Translations under genes and position numbers: made by a program
Source of the DNA: Elusimicrobiota bacterium
Lineage (GTDB): Bacteria > Elusimicrobiota > Elusimicrobia > FEN-1173
Assembly (NCBI GenBank): GCA_016714745.1
Contig: JADKCG010000014.1
Location: 31,803 to 95,802, forward strand
Length of the DNA stretch: 64,000 bases
Reading direction: 5' to 3'
Notes under the pieces: model-generated
Told to the model about the DNA's origin: nothing
The model's input: the letters and a program-made list of their open reading frames with translations, nothing else
Database searches by the model: none
Shown: in pieces, positions 42,925 through 52,214 of the stretch
How positions within the stretch are numbered: the stretch's first letter is position 1
Layout of the letters: every line of letters begins with the position of its first letter

Positions 42925-44036
42925 AAGAGTCTCCTCACTTCGCGAAAAGCCGACAAGAAGAAACGATTTTCTGCCGGCTGACCGATGGTGACGCGGATGT
43001 GTTCAGGAAAACCGTATTCGTCCATCGCGCGGACGATCACGCCCTTTCGAAGCAGAGCCTCGAACGTTTCATCGCCACGATGAGGCGATACTTGAATAAG
43101 CAGGAAGTTCCCCGCCGAACGGACCACGGGGATTTCCATTTTTTTGAGGGCTTGTTCCAAAATCTCCCGCTCACGCGCCACCAGAGACACCGTTCGTTTC
43201 AAGTGCGCTTTATCCGTCAACGCGGCGACCCCCGCGGCCTGGGCCGGGAGGGAAATATTAAAAGGCGGCCGCACCCGTTCGAGCGTGTCGATGAGGACCT
43301 CGGCCCCCACCGCATAGCCCAACCGTACGCCGGCCAACCCATACGCCTTTGAAAACGTACGAAGCACCACCAGGTTCCGGCCCGCCTTGAAAAAGTCAAT
43401 CGCGTTCGGGTAGTCCCGGTGCGATCGGGCGAATTCAAAGTAGGCTTCGTCGACAACCGCCACCACGCGGGCCGGAAGCGTGATGAGGAACTCTTCGAGT
43501 TCGGTGGTGGTGTTGTAGGTCCCGGTGGGGTTATTGGGGTTCGCGATGAAAACAAATTTTGTTCGCGACGTCACGGCCGCCGCCATGGCCGGAAGATCGT
43601 GGGTCATCACGTTCATGGGCACCGTGACCACGCGAGCGCCCATCAAATCCGCCGCCATTTTGTAGCGCAGGAACGCGTGTTCACTGACCACGATCTCGTC
43701 ATCGGGACCGAGATAGGCCTTGGCCAAAATCTCGATCAATTCGTCCGACCCGGCGCCAACGCTCACCTGTCCCATTTTGACCCCCACATGGTCTGCCAAG
43801 GCGCGGCGAAGGACGGTGCTAAACCCGTCCGGGTAGCGGTGCAGGTTCGAGAGCGATCCGCGCAATGCGGTGACAGCACGCGGCGAGGGCCCCAGGGGAT
43901 TCTCATTGGACGCCAATTTAATGACGCGTTTCAAATGGTACAAACGCTTCACGTTTTCCATGTCGCGGCCCGGCACATAGGGTTCAAACCCCGAGACTTC
44001 ATGGCGCGGAGCGAGTAAAACGTCTGTGTCGTTCAT
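42921..44036 (-). CDS. hisC: class I/II aminotransferase, HisC-like, probable aromatic aminotransferase
   Basis: 371 residues from ATG 44036 (4-nt overlap with pheA). IKLASNENPLGPSPRAV, GSDELIEILAKAYLG, FVFIANPNNPTGTYN, VVAVVDEAYFEFAR and TFSKAYGLAGVRLGYAVG (PLP lysine) place it in the histidinol-phosphate aminotransferase family. Its position between prephenate dehydratase and DAHP synthase, with no other his gene nearby, suggests it mainly transaminates phenylpyruvate and hydroxyphenylpyruvate. Dual use in histidine synthesis is possible. Confidence 0.85.
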   Translation of the reverse strand: MNDTDVLLAPRHEVSGFEPYVPGRDMENVKRLYHLKRVIKLASNENPLGPSPRAVTALRGSLSNLHRYPDGFSTVLRRALADHVGVKMGQVSVGAGSDELIEILAKAYLGPDDEIVVSEHAFLRYKMAADLMGARVVTVPMNVMTHDLPAMAAAVTSRTKFVFIANPNNPTGTYNTTTELEEFLITLPARVVAVVDEAYFEFARSHRDYPNAIDFFKAGRNLVVLRTFSKAYGLAGVRLGYAVGAEVLIDTLERVRPPFNISLPAQAAGVAALTDKAHLKRTVSLVAREREILEQALKKMEIPVVRSAGNFLLIQVSPHRGDETFEALLRKGVIVRAMDEYGFPEHIRVTIGQPAENRFFLSAFREVRRLL

Positions 44037-45111
44037 CCGTCTGCCCTCGGGTAACACCCCAACATTTTCACGAAGAGGGTGGTCCGTTTCAGTTCTAATA
44101 ATATTTTTTGCACTCGAGGCTCCATGATGTGTCCTAAAAAATCGATAAAAAAAACATACTCCCACGCGCGCCGTTTGGTCGGGCGCGACTCAATTTTTGT
44201 GAGATTAAGATGAGCGTCTTTAAACAAACCCAACAAATCATGCAACGCTCCCACGCGGTCCCGCAACGACACCAGAAGCGAGGTTTTGTCCCGCCCGGAC
44301 CCGGTGGGGGCGGACAATTTTTTTCCGATGATCAAAAACCGCGTTCGGTTGTCTTTGACGTCTTGAATGGCGGGGGCCAATATTTTTAGATGATAAATCT
44401 CGGCCGCTAACGGGCTTGCGATGGCCGCGACGCCCGAGTGCAGGGCCGCTTGAGCGGCCGCGTCCGAGGTGGAAGCGGCCGTGTTCACCGGCACTCCCGC
44501 CATGTGGCTTTCCAGCCATTTCCGGCATTGGGCCAGGGCCTGGGGATGGGAAGCAATGCTTTTGACCTTGGTTGTTCCGGGTGCGGCCATCAAACAGTGC
44601 GCGATGGGGTCTTGCCGTTCCGCGCAAATAACCAAATCAGATTCCATAAACATATCCAAGGTGTGGTTCACCACTCCCTCGGTGGAATTTTCGATGGGGA
44701 CAACCCCGTAATCCGCGCGACCGCTTTCCACATCGTCAAACACATCTCCAATGGATTTTCCCGGCATAAAAATGGCGGGCCCGAAATGTTTGACCGCGGC
44801 CTGGTGCGTGTAAGTGGCTTCCGGCCCAAAATACGATACCGTGACTTTTTTTTGCAAAAGTCGGAAATGGGCGATGACCGTGCTAAAAATATCTTCCACG
44901 GCTTCACGGGGAAGCGGCCCCGTGTTCAACGCCCCCAACCGGTCCAAAATCTGTTTTTCGCGTCCGGCCGCGACCACATCGGCGCCCCTCTCTGCCTTGA
45001 CGCGACCGATCCGCCGCACAATCTCCGCGCGGTCGTTCAGTTCAGCCAGGATTTGATCGTCAATTTTGTCCACCTGGGCCCGCAAGGCTTCCAGCCGTTT
45101 GTCTTTTTCAT
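44033..45111 (-). CDS. pheA: bifunctional chorismate mutase / prephenate dehydratase, start region with one-base frame break
   Basis: Order: AroQ-type chorismate mutase (residues about 1-85: LEALRAQVDKIDDQILAELN, GRVKAERG), prephenate dehydratase (VSYFGPEATYTHQAA, YGVVPIENSTEGVVNHTLD, TRFLIIGKK) and a C-terminal ACT domain (TSLLVSLRDRVGALHDLL, then ESRPTKRRAWEY) that should bind phenylalanine. No start codon in the long frame fits; ATG 45111 with GGAGG 5 nt upstream is in frame only if the five-base run at 45,104-45,108 has one more base. The rejoined protein would be about 359 residues, the usual size. Confidence 0.88.
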
Positions 45112-45143
45112 TTCTCCCTCCGGTCAATCCCGGAAATCCATTG

Positions 45144-45887
45144 TTAAGAGTGAACGGTCCCCCGCCCCCCGGCCATGGCAAAAAGGGCCACTTGACGCTC
45201 GTCCGTCCGATCCCGCCGATAGGAAAAATATTTTTGGTCGCAGACCGTACACCCAGGGGCCGGAATAATTTTATCTCGACGGACGCCCATCTTTTCAAGT
45301 TGAGAACGAAGAGCAACGGAGAGGTTCAACTTTGTCTTCTCCTCCGGCCGCGGGGAACGGGAAACGGCGCCCGGGATCCCCTGAAAAACCGACGCCACGT
45401 CAACCCCCACCTCATAACAACAGGCCCCCATGTGGGGACCAAACGCCACACACACCTCCCCGGCCCGGCTGTGGTAATGCCGAGACAGAGATTGAATCGC
45501 CGTTGTCACAATTCCTTTTTGCACGCCCCGCCAGCCCGCGTGGACAAGACCAATGGCCCGGTGAACAGGGTCGATCAAAAAAACCGGGATGCAATCGGCG
45601 GTAAAAATTCGAAGCGCCAGGCCCGGCGATTGTGTCACCATCCCATCCGTTCGGCCCTTTTCTTTGATTCGAGGCCGGGCCACCGGGACCACCCGCCTCC
45701 CATGAACTTGTTGGCCGCCCGCCCATCGGTGGGGGTCAAGACCCGCGGCCCGAACCTGCCGATCAAAAATGCCGGGATCCTTCATGTTGCCCGATGGACG
45801 GGTCGTCACAGCGGCGAACACCCCAAAAGCGTTCTCCCATTGCCCTAAATGAACACAGTGGCCTTCGCACCGCCACGCCCCGGTCAC
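45144..45887 (-). CDS. pgeF: peptidoglycan editing factor / multicopper polyphenol oxidase-like protein (YfiH, laccase domain)
   Basis: 247 residues from a GTG at 45887 overlapping the pilT stop by 4 nt. Family motifs: VFAAVTTRPSGNM, QQVHGRRVV, FTADCIPVFLIDP, GLVHAGWRGVQKGIV, FGPHMGACCYEVG and CTVCDQKYFSYRRD. Known: YfiH/PgeF hydrolyses mis-incorporated L-Ser precursors during peptidoglycan synthesis, and related enzymes act on purine nucleosides. Its place beside ftsZ and the mur genes fits the peptidoglycan role. The His/Cys metal ligands are present. Confidence 0.87.
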   Translation of the reverse strand: MTGAWRCEGHCVHLGQWENAFGVFAAVTTRPSGNMKDPGIFDRQVRAAGLDPHRWAGGQQVHGRRVVPVARPRIKEKGRTDGMVTQSPGLALRIFTADCIPVFLIDPVHRAIGLVHAGWRGVQKGIVTTAIQSLSRHYHSRAGEVCVAFGPHMGACCYEVGVDVASVFQGIPGAVSRSPRPEEKTKLNLSVALRSQLEKMGVRRDKIIPAPGCTVCDQKYFSYRRDRTDERQVALFAMAGGRGTVHS

Positions 45888-46993
45888 TCCCGTGAAAACC
45901 CCTGGCCGCTCGCGCCCGCTTCAATTCCCCGAATGGCCAACATGAATTCTTCGGGGTTTGAGGCAGTGGCAACCGCATCTTCAAGTTTGACTCGTCCTTG
46001 GTTGTAAAGATGCACAAGGGCCTGATTAAACGTTTGCATGCCGTAAAATTGGCCGTTTCGGATGGCGTTATGCAGATCGCCGAGACTGTTGTCTTCAATC
46101 GCCTTCACGATCAACGGTGTAATGATCATGATTTCCAATGCGGCCACGCGCCCACCGCCCTGAGCGAGGGGCAAGAGCCGTTGGCTAATAGCTCCTTTCA
46201 ACGTTTCCGCCAATTGCAGTCGCACCTGGTTTTGTTGGTGGGGCGGGTAAAGATCAAGAATGCGGCTAATGATTTGGATCGTGTTGGTGGTGTGAATGGT
46301 GGAGAGGACAAGGTGGCCCGTCTGCGCGGCGGTGATGGCGGAAGACACTGTCTCCAAATCGCGCATTTCGCCCACGAGGATGACGTCCGGGTCTTCCCGC
46401 ATCGCGGAGCGGAGGGCATCGGCGTAGCTGTGGGTGTCCAATCCCAGTTCCCGTTGGTTCACAATGGATTTTTTATTTTTATGGACGAATTCGATGGGGT
46501 CCTCGATCGTCAAAATATGGGCCTTGCGCGTCGCGTTGATGTGATCAACGATGGCGGCCAGCGTGGTGGACTTGCCGGACCCCGTTGTGCCGCTGATTAA
46601 AATAAGTCCACGCTGATTTTCCGCCATTCGCTGAACCACCGGCGGAAGAGAGAGGCTTTGGAAGGTGGGAATGATGGAAGGAATGACGCGGAGCGCCAAG
46701 TTCACCAACCCCCGTTGCGTGTAAATGTTGGCCCGGAAACGCGAGCCGTTCGCTACAGAAAAGGCCAGATCCACTTCGTTTTTTTGTTCAAAGCGAACGC
46801 GCAGTTTTTCCCCCATAATTAAATAGGCGAGGGCGCGGGTCTCTTCGGGGGTCAGCACCTGACCAAAAAGGGAAGGTTCCAAATCTCCGTGGAGACGCAC
46901 CATGGGGATAAAATTCGGCCCGATGTGAACATCCGAAGCGCCGCGATCGGTGACTTCTTTTAAAAGACTTTGCAATATGAGCCGAGCTTCCAT
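45884..46993 (-). CDS. pilT: twitching motility ATPase PilT
   Basis: 369 residues with AAGGAG before the ATG. Motifs: Walker A GTTGSGKSTTLAAIVDHIN, the Asp box ILTIEDPIEFVHKNKKS, Walker B DVILVGEMRDLETV, His box GHLVLSTIHTTNTIQ, and QRLLPLAQGGG for the C-terminal region. Known role: hexameric ATPase that retracts type IV pili. It is inserted directly after ftsZ (8-nt gap) in the division cluster. A pilB-like gene is at the right edge of the window. Confidence 0.93.
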   Translation of the reverse strand: MEARLILQSLLKEVTDRGASDVHIGPNFIPMVRLHGDLEPSLFGQVLTPEETRALAYLIMGEKLRVRFEQKNEVDLAFSVANGSRFRANIYTQRGLVNLALRVIPSIIPTFQSLSLPPVVQRMAENQRGLILISGTTGSGKSTTLAAIVDHINATRKAHILTIEDPIEFVHKNKKSIVNQRELGLDTHSYADALRSAMREDPDVILVGEMRDLETVSSAITAAQTGHLVLSTIHTTNTIQIISRILDLYPPHQQNQVRLQLAETLKGAISQRLLPLAQGGGRVAALEIMIITPLIVKAIEDNSLGDLHNAIRNGQFYGMQTFNQALVHLYNQGRVKLEDAVATASNPEEFMLAIRGIEAGASGQGFSRE

Positions 46994-47001
46994 AGGACTC
47001 C

Positions 47002-48141
47002 TTATCCCAGCTTTCGGGCCTTACGACGGAGGTACGCCGGGCGCCGCAGGTCGTCGTCTCCCACGGGCAATTCCACGGGGGCCCGATGGGGCGGGGTGCG
47101 ATGAGGAACAGAAAGGTCCCCTTCCCGAACAAACCGGCGAACCCCGGCGATGCGGGCGGCTTCACGCCGCGCGGGGGGAAACCCCGTGGCGATCACGGTG
47201 ACCATGAACCGGTCTTCCAACGCGTCGTCAAACACTTGACCGTAAAAAACGTGGGCGTCGGAACTGGCCGCGTTTTTAATGAAATCCATGGCCGTCTTGA
47301 CTTCGAACAACGTGATGGACTTGTTCCCGCTGATATTGACCAATAGACCTTTGGCCCCATCGATGGTCACGTTTTCCAACAGCGGCGATTGAATCGCCGT
47401 CTTTGCCGCGTCCAAGGCCCGCCCGGTTCCGCGGGCTTCCCCCATCCCCATCAGCGCTTCGCCCGCTCCCGCCATAATGCTACGGACATCGGCGAAATCC
47501 ACGTTGATGAGGCCATGACGGGTGATGACATCGGTGATGGCTTGGACCGCCTGGCGAAGGACATTGTCGGCCACGCGGAACGCCTCGATCGACGTGGTGC
47601 TCTCATCGATGATCTCGAAAAGCCGGTCGTTGGGGATCGCCAAGAGAGTATCCACGTGATTACGCAATTCATCGATGCCTTGGTCCGCCTGATTTTTTCG
47701 AACCATCCCCTCGAAGTCGAACGGCCGGGTGACAACCCCGACCACCAGGGGGGCGGGGGTCAGACTTTTGGCGATCTGGGCCACCACCGGGGCGGCCCCT
47801 GTGCCGGTGCCGCCGCCCATTCCCGCGGTGATGAAAACCATGTCGGCGCCGGTCATGATTTCCGTCAGCCGGTCGCGGCTTTCCTCGGTGGCCTGCCGGC
47901 CCAACACCGGGTTGCCGCCAACGCCAAGGCCTTTGGTGATGCGTTCCCCCAACTGCAGACGAACGGGAGCCTTGTTGCGTCGAAGCGCTTGGGAGTCGGT
48001 GTTGGCGGTGATGAATTCCACATGAGAGAGACCCGCCTCGATCATGCGGTTGACGGCGTTGCCGCCGGCCCCGCCGAGACCGATGATTTTGATGGCGGCC
48101 GGTTGTTCGTTAAAATCTTCGCTGAATTTAATTTGGACCAT
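47002..48141 (-). CDS. ftsZ: cell division protein FtsZ
   Basis: 379 residues. IKIIGLGGAGGNAVNRMIEA, MGGGTGTGAAPVVAQIAK (GTP-binding tubulin signature, about residue 110), NVDFADVRSIMAGAGEALMG (T7 loop region) and a C-terminal peptide DLRRPAYLRRK, which matches the conserved FtsA-binding tail in altered form. The linker is short (about 25 residues). The start overlaps the ftsA stop by 1 nt (TAATG). Known role: Z-ring GTPase. Confidence 0.97.
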   Translation of the reverse strand: MVQIKFSEDFNEQPAAIKIIGLGGAGGNAVNRMIEAGLSHVEFITANTDSQALRRNKAPVRLQLGERITKGLGVGGNPVLGRQATEESRDRLTEIMTGADMVFITAGMGGGTGTGAAPVVAQIAKSLTPAPLVVGVVTRPFDFEGMVRKNQADQGIDELRNHVDTLLAIPNDRLFEIIDESTTSIEAFRVADNVLRQAVQAITDVITRHGLINVDFADVRSIMAGAGEALMGMGEARGTGRALDAAKTAIQSPLLENVTIDGAKGLLVNISGNKSITLFEVKTAMDFIKNAASSDAHVFYGQVFDDALEDRFMVTVIATGFPPARREAARIAGVRRFVREGDLSVPHRTPPHRAPVELPVGDDDLRRPAYLRRKARKLG

Positions 48142-49382
48142 TAAAAGAAATCCTCGACAAGAGATTTAAGGCGCTGGCCAAGACCTGTCCGATGGGACGC
48201 ACGGCGACTGCGGGCCCAGTCGCCCAGATGACGGTAGGTGATGAGGCCCAACGCCGTCGCGTAGCCGGGGTTGGCGATAACGTCGGGGATTCCGGCGATA
48301 TTTTGGGGAAGGCCCATGCGGACCGGCAAATCCAAAATTTGTTCGGCGGCCTGGGCGATGCCTTTCAGCTGAGCCCCGCCCCCGGTCAAGATCACGCCGC
48401 CGCCCGCCACATGGTCAGCGTAGTTGGACCGTTGAAGTTCCTCGGAAATGAGCGTAAAGATTTCTTCAACCCGCGGGGCAATGTAGTCAAAGATCGTCGT
48501 GCGTTTGAGCCGGCGGGGGGTACGGCCGTCGACGCTGGTGTATTCGATGTCGTCGTCCAAATGCCCCTCCGCCAACGCGCGGCTGGCGGCGCCGTGGAGT
48601 TCTTTCACCTTCTGAGCTTGCAAAAAGGAAGTGCGAAGCGCGTGGGACAAATCGTGGCTGATCGCGTCCGACCCGACCGACAACTCTTTGGTGAACCGCA
48701 CACTGCCGTCGGCATACACGGCCAACCCCGTCGTCTGCCCACCCAAATCCACCAACAGACAACCGAGCCCTTTTTCTTCCTGAGTGACCACTGTGTCGCC
48801 GACGGCGAGCAAACCGTAAATGGGCTCCTCCACGTCGAACCCGGCGCGGGCGATGGCTTTCCAGACATTGTTCAAGTGGCTCTGGCTGGCGGTCACGATG
48901 TGGACGTCGACCTCCAACAGCATGGCCTCCATGCCAATGGGGTTGGGCACACCGCTCTGACGGTCGAGGATGAAATCTTGGGGGATGACGTGGACGATCT
49001 CGCGGTCCGGTGAAATCGGAACCGCCTTGGTGCTTTCCACCACTTGATCGCGGTCGGAGGCGGTGATTTCTTTGTCCGTCCGAGCGATGTTCATGGCCCC
49101 GTGGTGGTTGAACGTTTGCAGGTGACTGCCCCGAACCCCGATCAAGACGCTTTTCGAGTGGCCCACCAACCCCGCCATCTCTTCGGCGCCTTCCACGGCG
49201 CGGGTGATGGAACGGGCCGTCTCGTCAATGTTGATCACAACGCCGCCCTTCAGCCCCGCGCAAGGAAATCGCGCCGCGCCAATGACTTCAGGCATCTCCG
49301 CGTCCGGATCGAGTTTGGCAACCACCGCGACCACTTGACTGCTTCCGATGTCCAACCCCGTCATAATGTCTGGTTTAGCCAT
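48141..49382 (-). CDS. ftsA: cell division protein FtsA
   Basis: 413 residues of the actin-like family: TGLDIGSSQVVAVVAKLD, SVLIGVRGSHLQTFN, GCLLVDLGGQTTGLAVYADG, RTTIFDYIAPRVEEIFTLI, GGGVILTGGGAQLKGI, and a C-terminal amphipathic helix (GLGQRLKSLVEDFF) that should tether it to the membrane. Known role: links FtsZ filaments to the membrane. It overlaps ftsQ by 8 nt and ftsZ by 1 nt. Confidence 0.96.
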   Translation of the reverse strand: MAKPDIMTGLDIGSSQVVAVVAKLDPDAEMPEVIGAARFPCAGLKGGVVINIDETARSITRAVEGAEEMAGLVGHSKSVLIGVRGSHLQTFNHHGAMNIARTDKEITASDRDQVVESTKAVPISPDREIVHVIPQDFILDRQSGVPNPIGMEAMLLEVDVHIVTASQSHLNNVWKAIARAGFDVEEPIYGLLAVGDTVVTQEEKGLGCLLVDLGGQTTGLAVYADGSVRFTKELSVGSDAISHDLSHALRTSFLQAQKVKELHGAASRALAEGHLDDDIEYTSVDGRTPRRLKRTTIFDYIAPRVEEIFTLISEELQRSNYADHVAGGGVILTGGGAQLKGIAQAAEQILDLPVRMGLPQNIAGIPDVIANPGYATALGLITYRHLGDWARSRRASHRTGLGQRLKSLVEDFF

Positions 49383-50184
49383 GAGACTCCTTTCCTTTGA
49401 CCCCCGCGGCGCGGGGCTTGATCACCACGCGGCGGTCATCGATAAACCGTGCGTACAGAATTCCACCGACAGATTCCGGCGCGGACAACACGCGTTGAAG
49501 TCGCCGGGCCTTCTGAGCCACGCGAGAACCCTCGTTGGTCGCGTCCCCCCAATAGACCGGCACCCCGCTGGAAAGAAGGAGAACGGCCTCCCCGTCGGTA
49601 GACATTGTAATTTTGTGGAGGCCGTCCGTCCAGAACTCTTTCGTCGCTTGAAGCGCAGAGAGGAAAGCCAACGCCGGCCCCGGCGGACTATCGCTCGCTG
49701 GCAAAACCAAAATAGGAAGCTCTCTTTCTGCGACGTCCAGAGGGAAAACGGCCCCCTCCCGATCGAGCGCGTTCCAGGTCCCGCCCGATTGTATCCGCGC
49801 CACCGGACGACGGGCCACCAGCCGCAGACGGACAACGCGGTCCCACTCCCGACGCACCTGAACCGTTTCCAATTGAGGGTAGCGTTCCAAAAGTCGCCGC
49901 TCCACGCGGCCGGCCGAAAAAGAGAACAACGGTTGGCCGACTTTGATCGGAGGGTCCTCCCCCCACCCCGGAAGCAGAAGCCCTTCCACCCGAACACCGG
50001 AGACGGTCAGAAGAGCGGTTTTTTCCCACAACGCGTGCGCGCCCCACGCCAGCCCCGCGGCGGACCCAACGAACAACACGCTCTTCACCCAGAAGGCCGC
50101 CGACTCGGCGAAAGAACGCCACCGATAAACCGTGTGGGACCGGCGGACAGCCACTTTCAGTTTTTTTCGCCGACGAGGGGGCAT
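49375..50184 (-). CDS. ftsQ: cell division protein FtsQ
   Basis: 269 residues from ATG 50184, which overlaps the ddl stop by 1 nt; the longer frame to 50370 is ddl shadow. A basic N-terminus (MPPRRRKKLKV), one membrane helix (about residues 31-50), a POTRA domain (LTVSGVRVEG, PLFSFSAGRVERRLLERYPQ) and the FtsQ beta domain (VRLRLVARRPVARIQSGG, ALDREGAVFPL). Known role: divisome scaffold binding FtsB/FtsL. Position between ddl and ftsA is canonical. Confidence 0.88.
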   Translation of the reverse strand: MPPRRRKKLKVAVRRSHTVYRWRSFAESAAFWVKSVLFVGSAAGLAWGAHALWEKTALLTVSGVRVEGLLLPGWGEDPPIKVGQPLFSFSAGRVERRLLERYPQLETVQVRREWDRVVRLRLVARRPVARIQSGGTWNALDREGAVFPLDVAERELPILVLPASDSPPGPALAFLSALQATKEFWTDGLHKITMSTDGEAVLLLSSGVPVYWGDATNEGSRVAQKARRLQRVLSAPESVGGILYARFIDDRRVVIKPRAAGVKGKESHG

Positions 50185-51131
50185 CAAGGAACTTCCCGAA
50201 GCGCCAGTCCGAGCAATGTCACGATCAACGCGTCGAACGTCAACCCCACCGCCCGAGCCGCCTCCGGCAAAAGAGAAGTGTCCGTCAACCCCGGCAACGT
50301 GTTCACTTCCAAGAGCGTCGGTTGCCCCCGCGGCCCGACAATCATGTCGACGCGGCCCACGTGGCGGCACCCCAAAACATGGAACGCGCCCACCGCCAAT
50401 TCCTGGGCCTGCCGTTGAACCCCCGGCGACAGGCGGGCGGGAAGGAGGTGGCGGGATCCCCCCGGCGCGTACTTGGAATGAAAATCGTAGAACGCGTGAG
50501 CGGGCAAAATCTCCACCACCGGAAGGATCCGATCCCCCACAAGACCGACGGTAATTTCAGGTCCCGCCACATACTCTTCCAGCAAAATATCCTTTTCCAG
50601 CCGGCCGGCCGTCTTCACCCCGGCCCGCAATTGCGACGACTTTCTGGCCACCGTGACACCGACGGCGGATCCCTGGCTGGCCGGCTTGATCACCAACGGA
50701 AAAGAGAGCCCCACCGCGCGCGCAGTGGCCGTGTCGCCGGCGTGAACCACCGCCCACGCGGGCGTCGCCAAACCGGCGCTTTGAAACAACCGTTTGGCGG
50801 TGGGTTTGTGCATCGCCAGCGCGCTGGAGAGAACCCCACTTCCCGTATACGGAATTCCCAAAACGTCCAACAGCCCCTGAAGCCGGCCATCCTCCCCCAG
50901 GGTCCCGTGGGTTGTTAGAAACGCCAAATTGATTTTGTGACGGCGCAAAGGTTCGCAGACGCGGGGCGAAAGATCAATGGCGTGATGGGCCAACCCGCAT
51001 CGCCGGAGAGAAGCGCGAACGGCGGCCGCGCTCCGAATAGAAATTTCCCGTTCGGAAGAAGGCCCGCCAAAAAGGACCGCGATCCGCCGCCGCCGAAGCG
51101 CAGAAAGAAGAGAAGTGAATTTAGAATCCAT
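50184..51131 (-). CDS. ddl: D-alanine--D-alanine ligase
   Basis: About 315 residues from ATG 51131 (MDSKFTSLLSALRRRRIAVL); starts at 51161 and 51239 are possible, but the latter lies inside a dispersed repeat. Motifs: VLFGGPSSEREISIRSAAAV, LAFLTTHGTLGEDGRLQGLL, IPYTGSGVLSSALAMHK, LVIKPASQGSAVGVT, LLEEYVAGPEITVGLV and LLEVNTLPGLTDTSLLP. Known role: makes the D-Ala-D-Ala dipeptide for peptidoglycan. Confidence 0.93.
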   Translation of the reverse strand: MDSKFTSLLSALRRRRIAVLFGGPSSEREISIRSAAAVRASLRRCGLAHHAIDLSPRVCEPLRRHKINLAFLTTHGTLGEDGRLQGLLDVLGIPYTGSGVLSSALAMHKPTAKRLFQSAGLATPAWAVVHAGDTATARAVGLSFPLVIKPASQGSAVGVTVARKSSQLRAGVKTAGRLEKDILLEEYVAGPEITVGLVGDRILPVVEILPAHAFYDFHSKYAPGGSRHLLPARLSPGVQRQAQELAVGAFHVLGCRHVGRVDMIVGPRGQPTLLEVNTLPGLTDTSLLPEAARAVGLTFDALIVTLLGLALREVP

Positions 51132-51214
51132 ACCCCATTGACATCCTGAGTCAGCGTTCATTATTCGATTCCGCTTCCCGGTCCCCGCGAGCGCGAGAGG
51201 AGGGGGGGATTCAC

Positions 51215-51317
51215 CTGAAAATTTCAGATGACCGAGCATTTCCTCCGGGGAGGGCTAAAAAATTCTGTTCCGGACTCTGTCGACGTTAGCCCCGTGCCAA
51301 CCGGGGAATCCCGGTTA
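51215..51317. repeat. about 100-bp dispersed repeat, copy 2, between murB and ddl
   Basis: On the minus strand it reads TAACCGGGATTCCCCGG at the murB stop codon and ends with a palindromic CTGAAATTTTCAG-type sequence. It is a close but diverged match to 18,316-18,421. The TAA of murB is the first base triplet of the repeat, as in the other copy. It interrupts an otherwise overlapping gene run and could reduce transcription into ddl. Confidence 0.6.
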
Positions 51318-52214
51318 AAGCTCTCCCACTGTCCAGACTTCAAGTTCCAGCTCGATGCCAAACCTGTGCCGAACCGCGCTTCGCAACGCATCGAGGAGTG
51401 TCTGGACATCCGCCGCCGTGGCGTGATCGACGTTTTCGATAAAATTGGCGTGTTTGAGAGATACCCGCGCCCCCCCCACCCGAAACCCTTTCAGTCCGAC
51501 GGCCTCAATCAATCGCGCGGCATACTCCCCCGGAGGATTTTTGAAAACCGAACCGCAATTCTTCGTGCCAAGCGGCTGGCGTTCAGCCCGACGTTTCAAC
51601 TGCTGGTCCATCGAGGCGAGAATATCATTTTTCTTGCCGGTCCTCAATTGAAGATCGACGGAAATGACCGTCTGTCCCCCCAAACTCGATCCGCGATACA
51701 CGAACTGAATATCGTCCCGTCCCCACCGTCGCACGCGACCGTCAACGTCCATCCCCCGCACTTCGCGGACCAATCGGCCGATGTCCCCTTCCGGCGTGCC
51801 GGCGTTGGTCTGCAACGCGCCGCCCACTGTGCCGGGAATTCCGCAAAAGGGTTCCGCCCCCGTCAACCCCCGTTCGGCCGCGGCGCGGGAAATCTGCGGG
51901 AGGAGAACCCCGGCCCCCGCCACCGCGCGGTCTCCCTCAAAACGGAGAGCCTCAAAATCTCCCCGCAGACGGAACGTCACGCCGCGGATTCCTTTATCGC
52001 TCACCAACAGGTTCGACCCCAGTCCCAGCGGGGTCAGGGGCAACCCGTGCGCTCGAGCCCAGACAAAGAGTTTTGCCAACTCCTCCGAAGAATGAATTTC
52101 CAAGTAGTAATCCGCCGGACCCCCGATGCCCCAGGACGTGTGCCGCGAAAGAGGTTCGTCGGTTTTGAGAGCGGGAAAAAGAAATCGAAGTTCTTCAGCG
52201 TAGGGCGACGGCAT
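51315..52214 (-). CDS. murB: UDP-N-acetylenolpyruvoylglucosamine reductase
   Basis: About 299 residues from ATG 52214 (TAATG overlap with murC). FAD-binding motifs: RHTSWGIGGPADYYLEI, PLTPLGLGSNLLVSDKGI, AGAGVLLPQISRAAAERGLT, GIPGTVGGALQTNAG, YRGSSLGG, and NCGSVFKNPPGEYAARLIEA (catalytic Ser region), ending VSLKHANFIEN and VWTVGEL. This is a type I/II-like enzyme of compact size. Known role: reduces enolpyruvyl-UDP-GlcNAc to UDP-MurNAc. Confidence 0.92.
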   Translation of the reverse strand: MPSPYAEELRFLFPALKTDEPLSRHTSWGIGGPADYYLEIHSSEELAKLFVWARAHGLPLTPLGLGSNLLVSDKGIRGVTFRLRGDFEALRFEGDRAVAGAGVLLPQISRAAAERGLTGAEPFCGIPGTVGGALQTNAGTPEGDIGRLVREVRGMDVDGRVRRWGRDDIQFVYRGSSLGGQTVISVDLQLRTGKKNDILASMDQQLKRRAERQPLGTKNCGSVFKNPPGEYAARLIEAVGLKGFRVGGARVSLKHANFIENVDHATAADVQTLLDALRSAVRHRFGIELELEVWTVGEL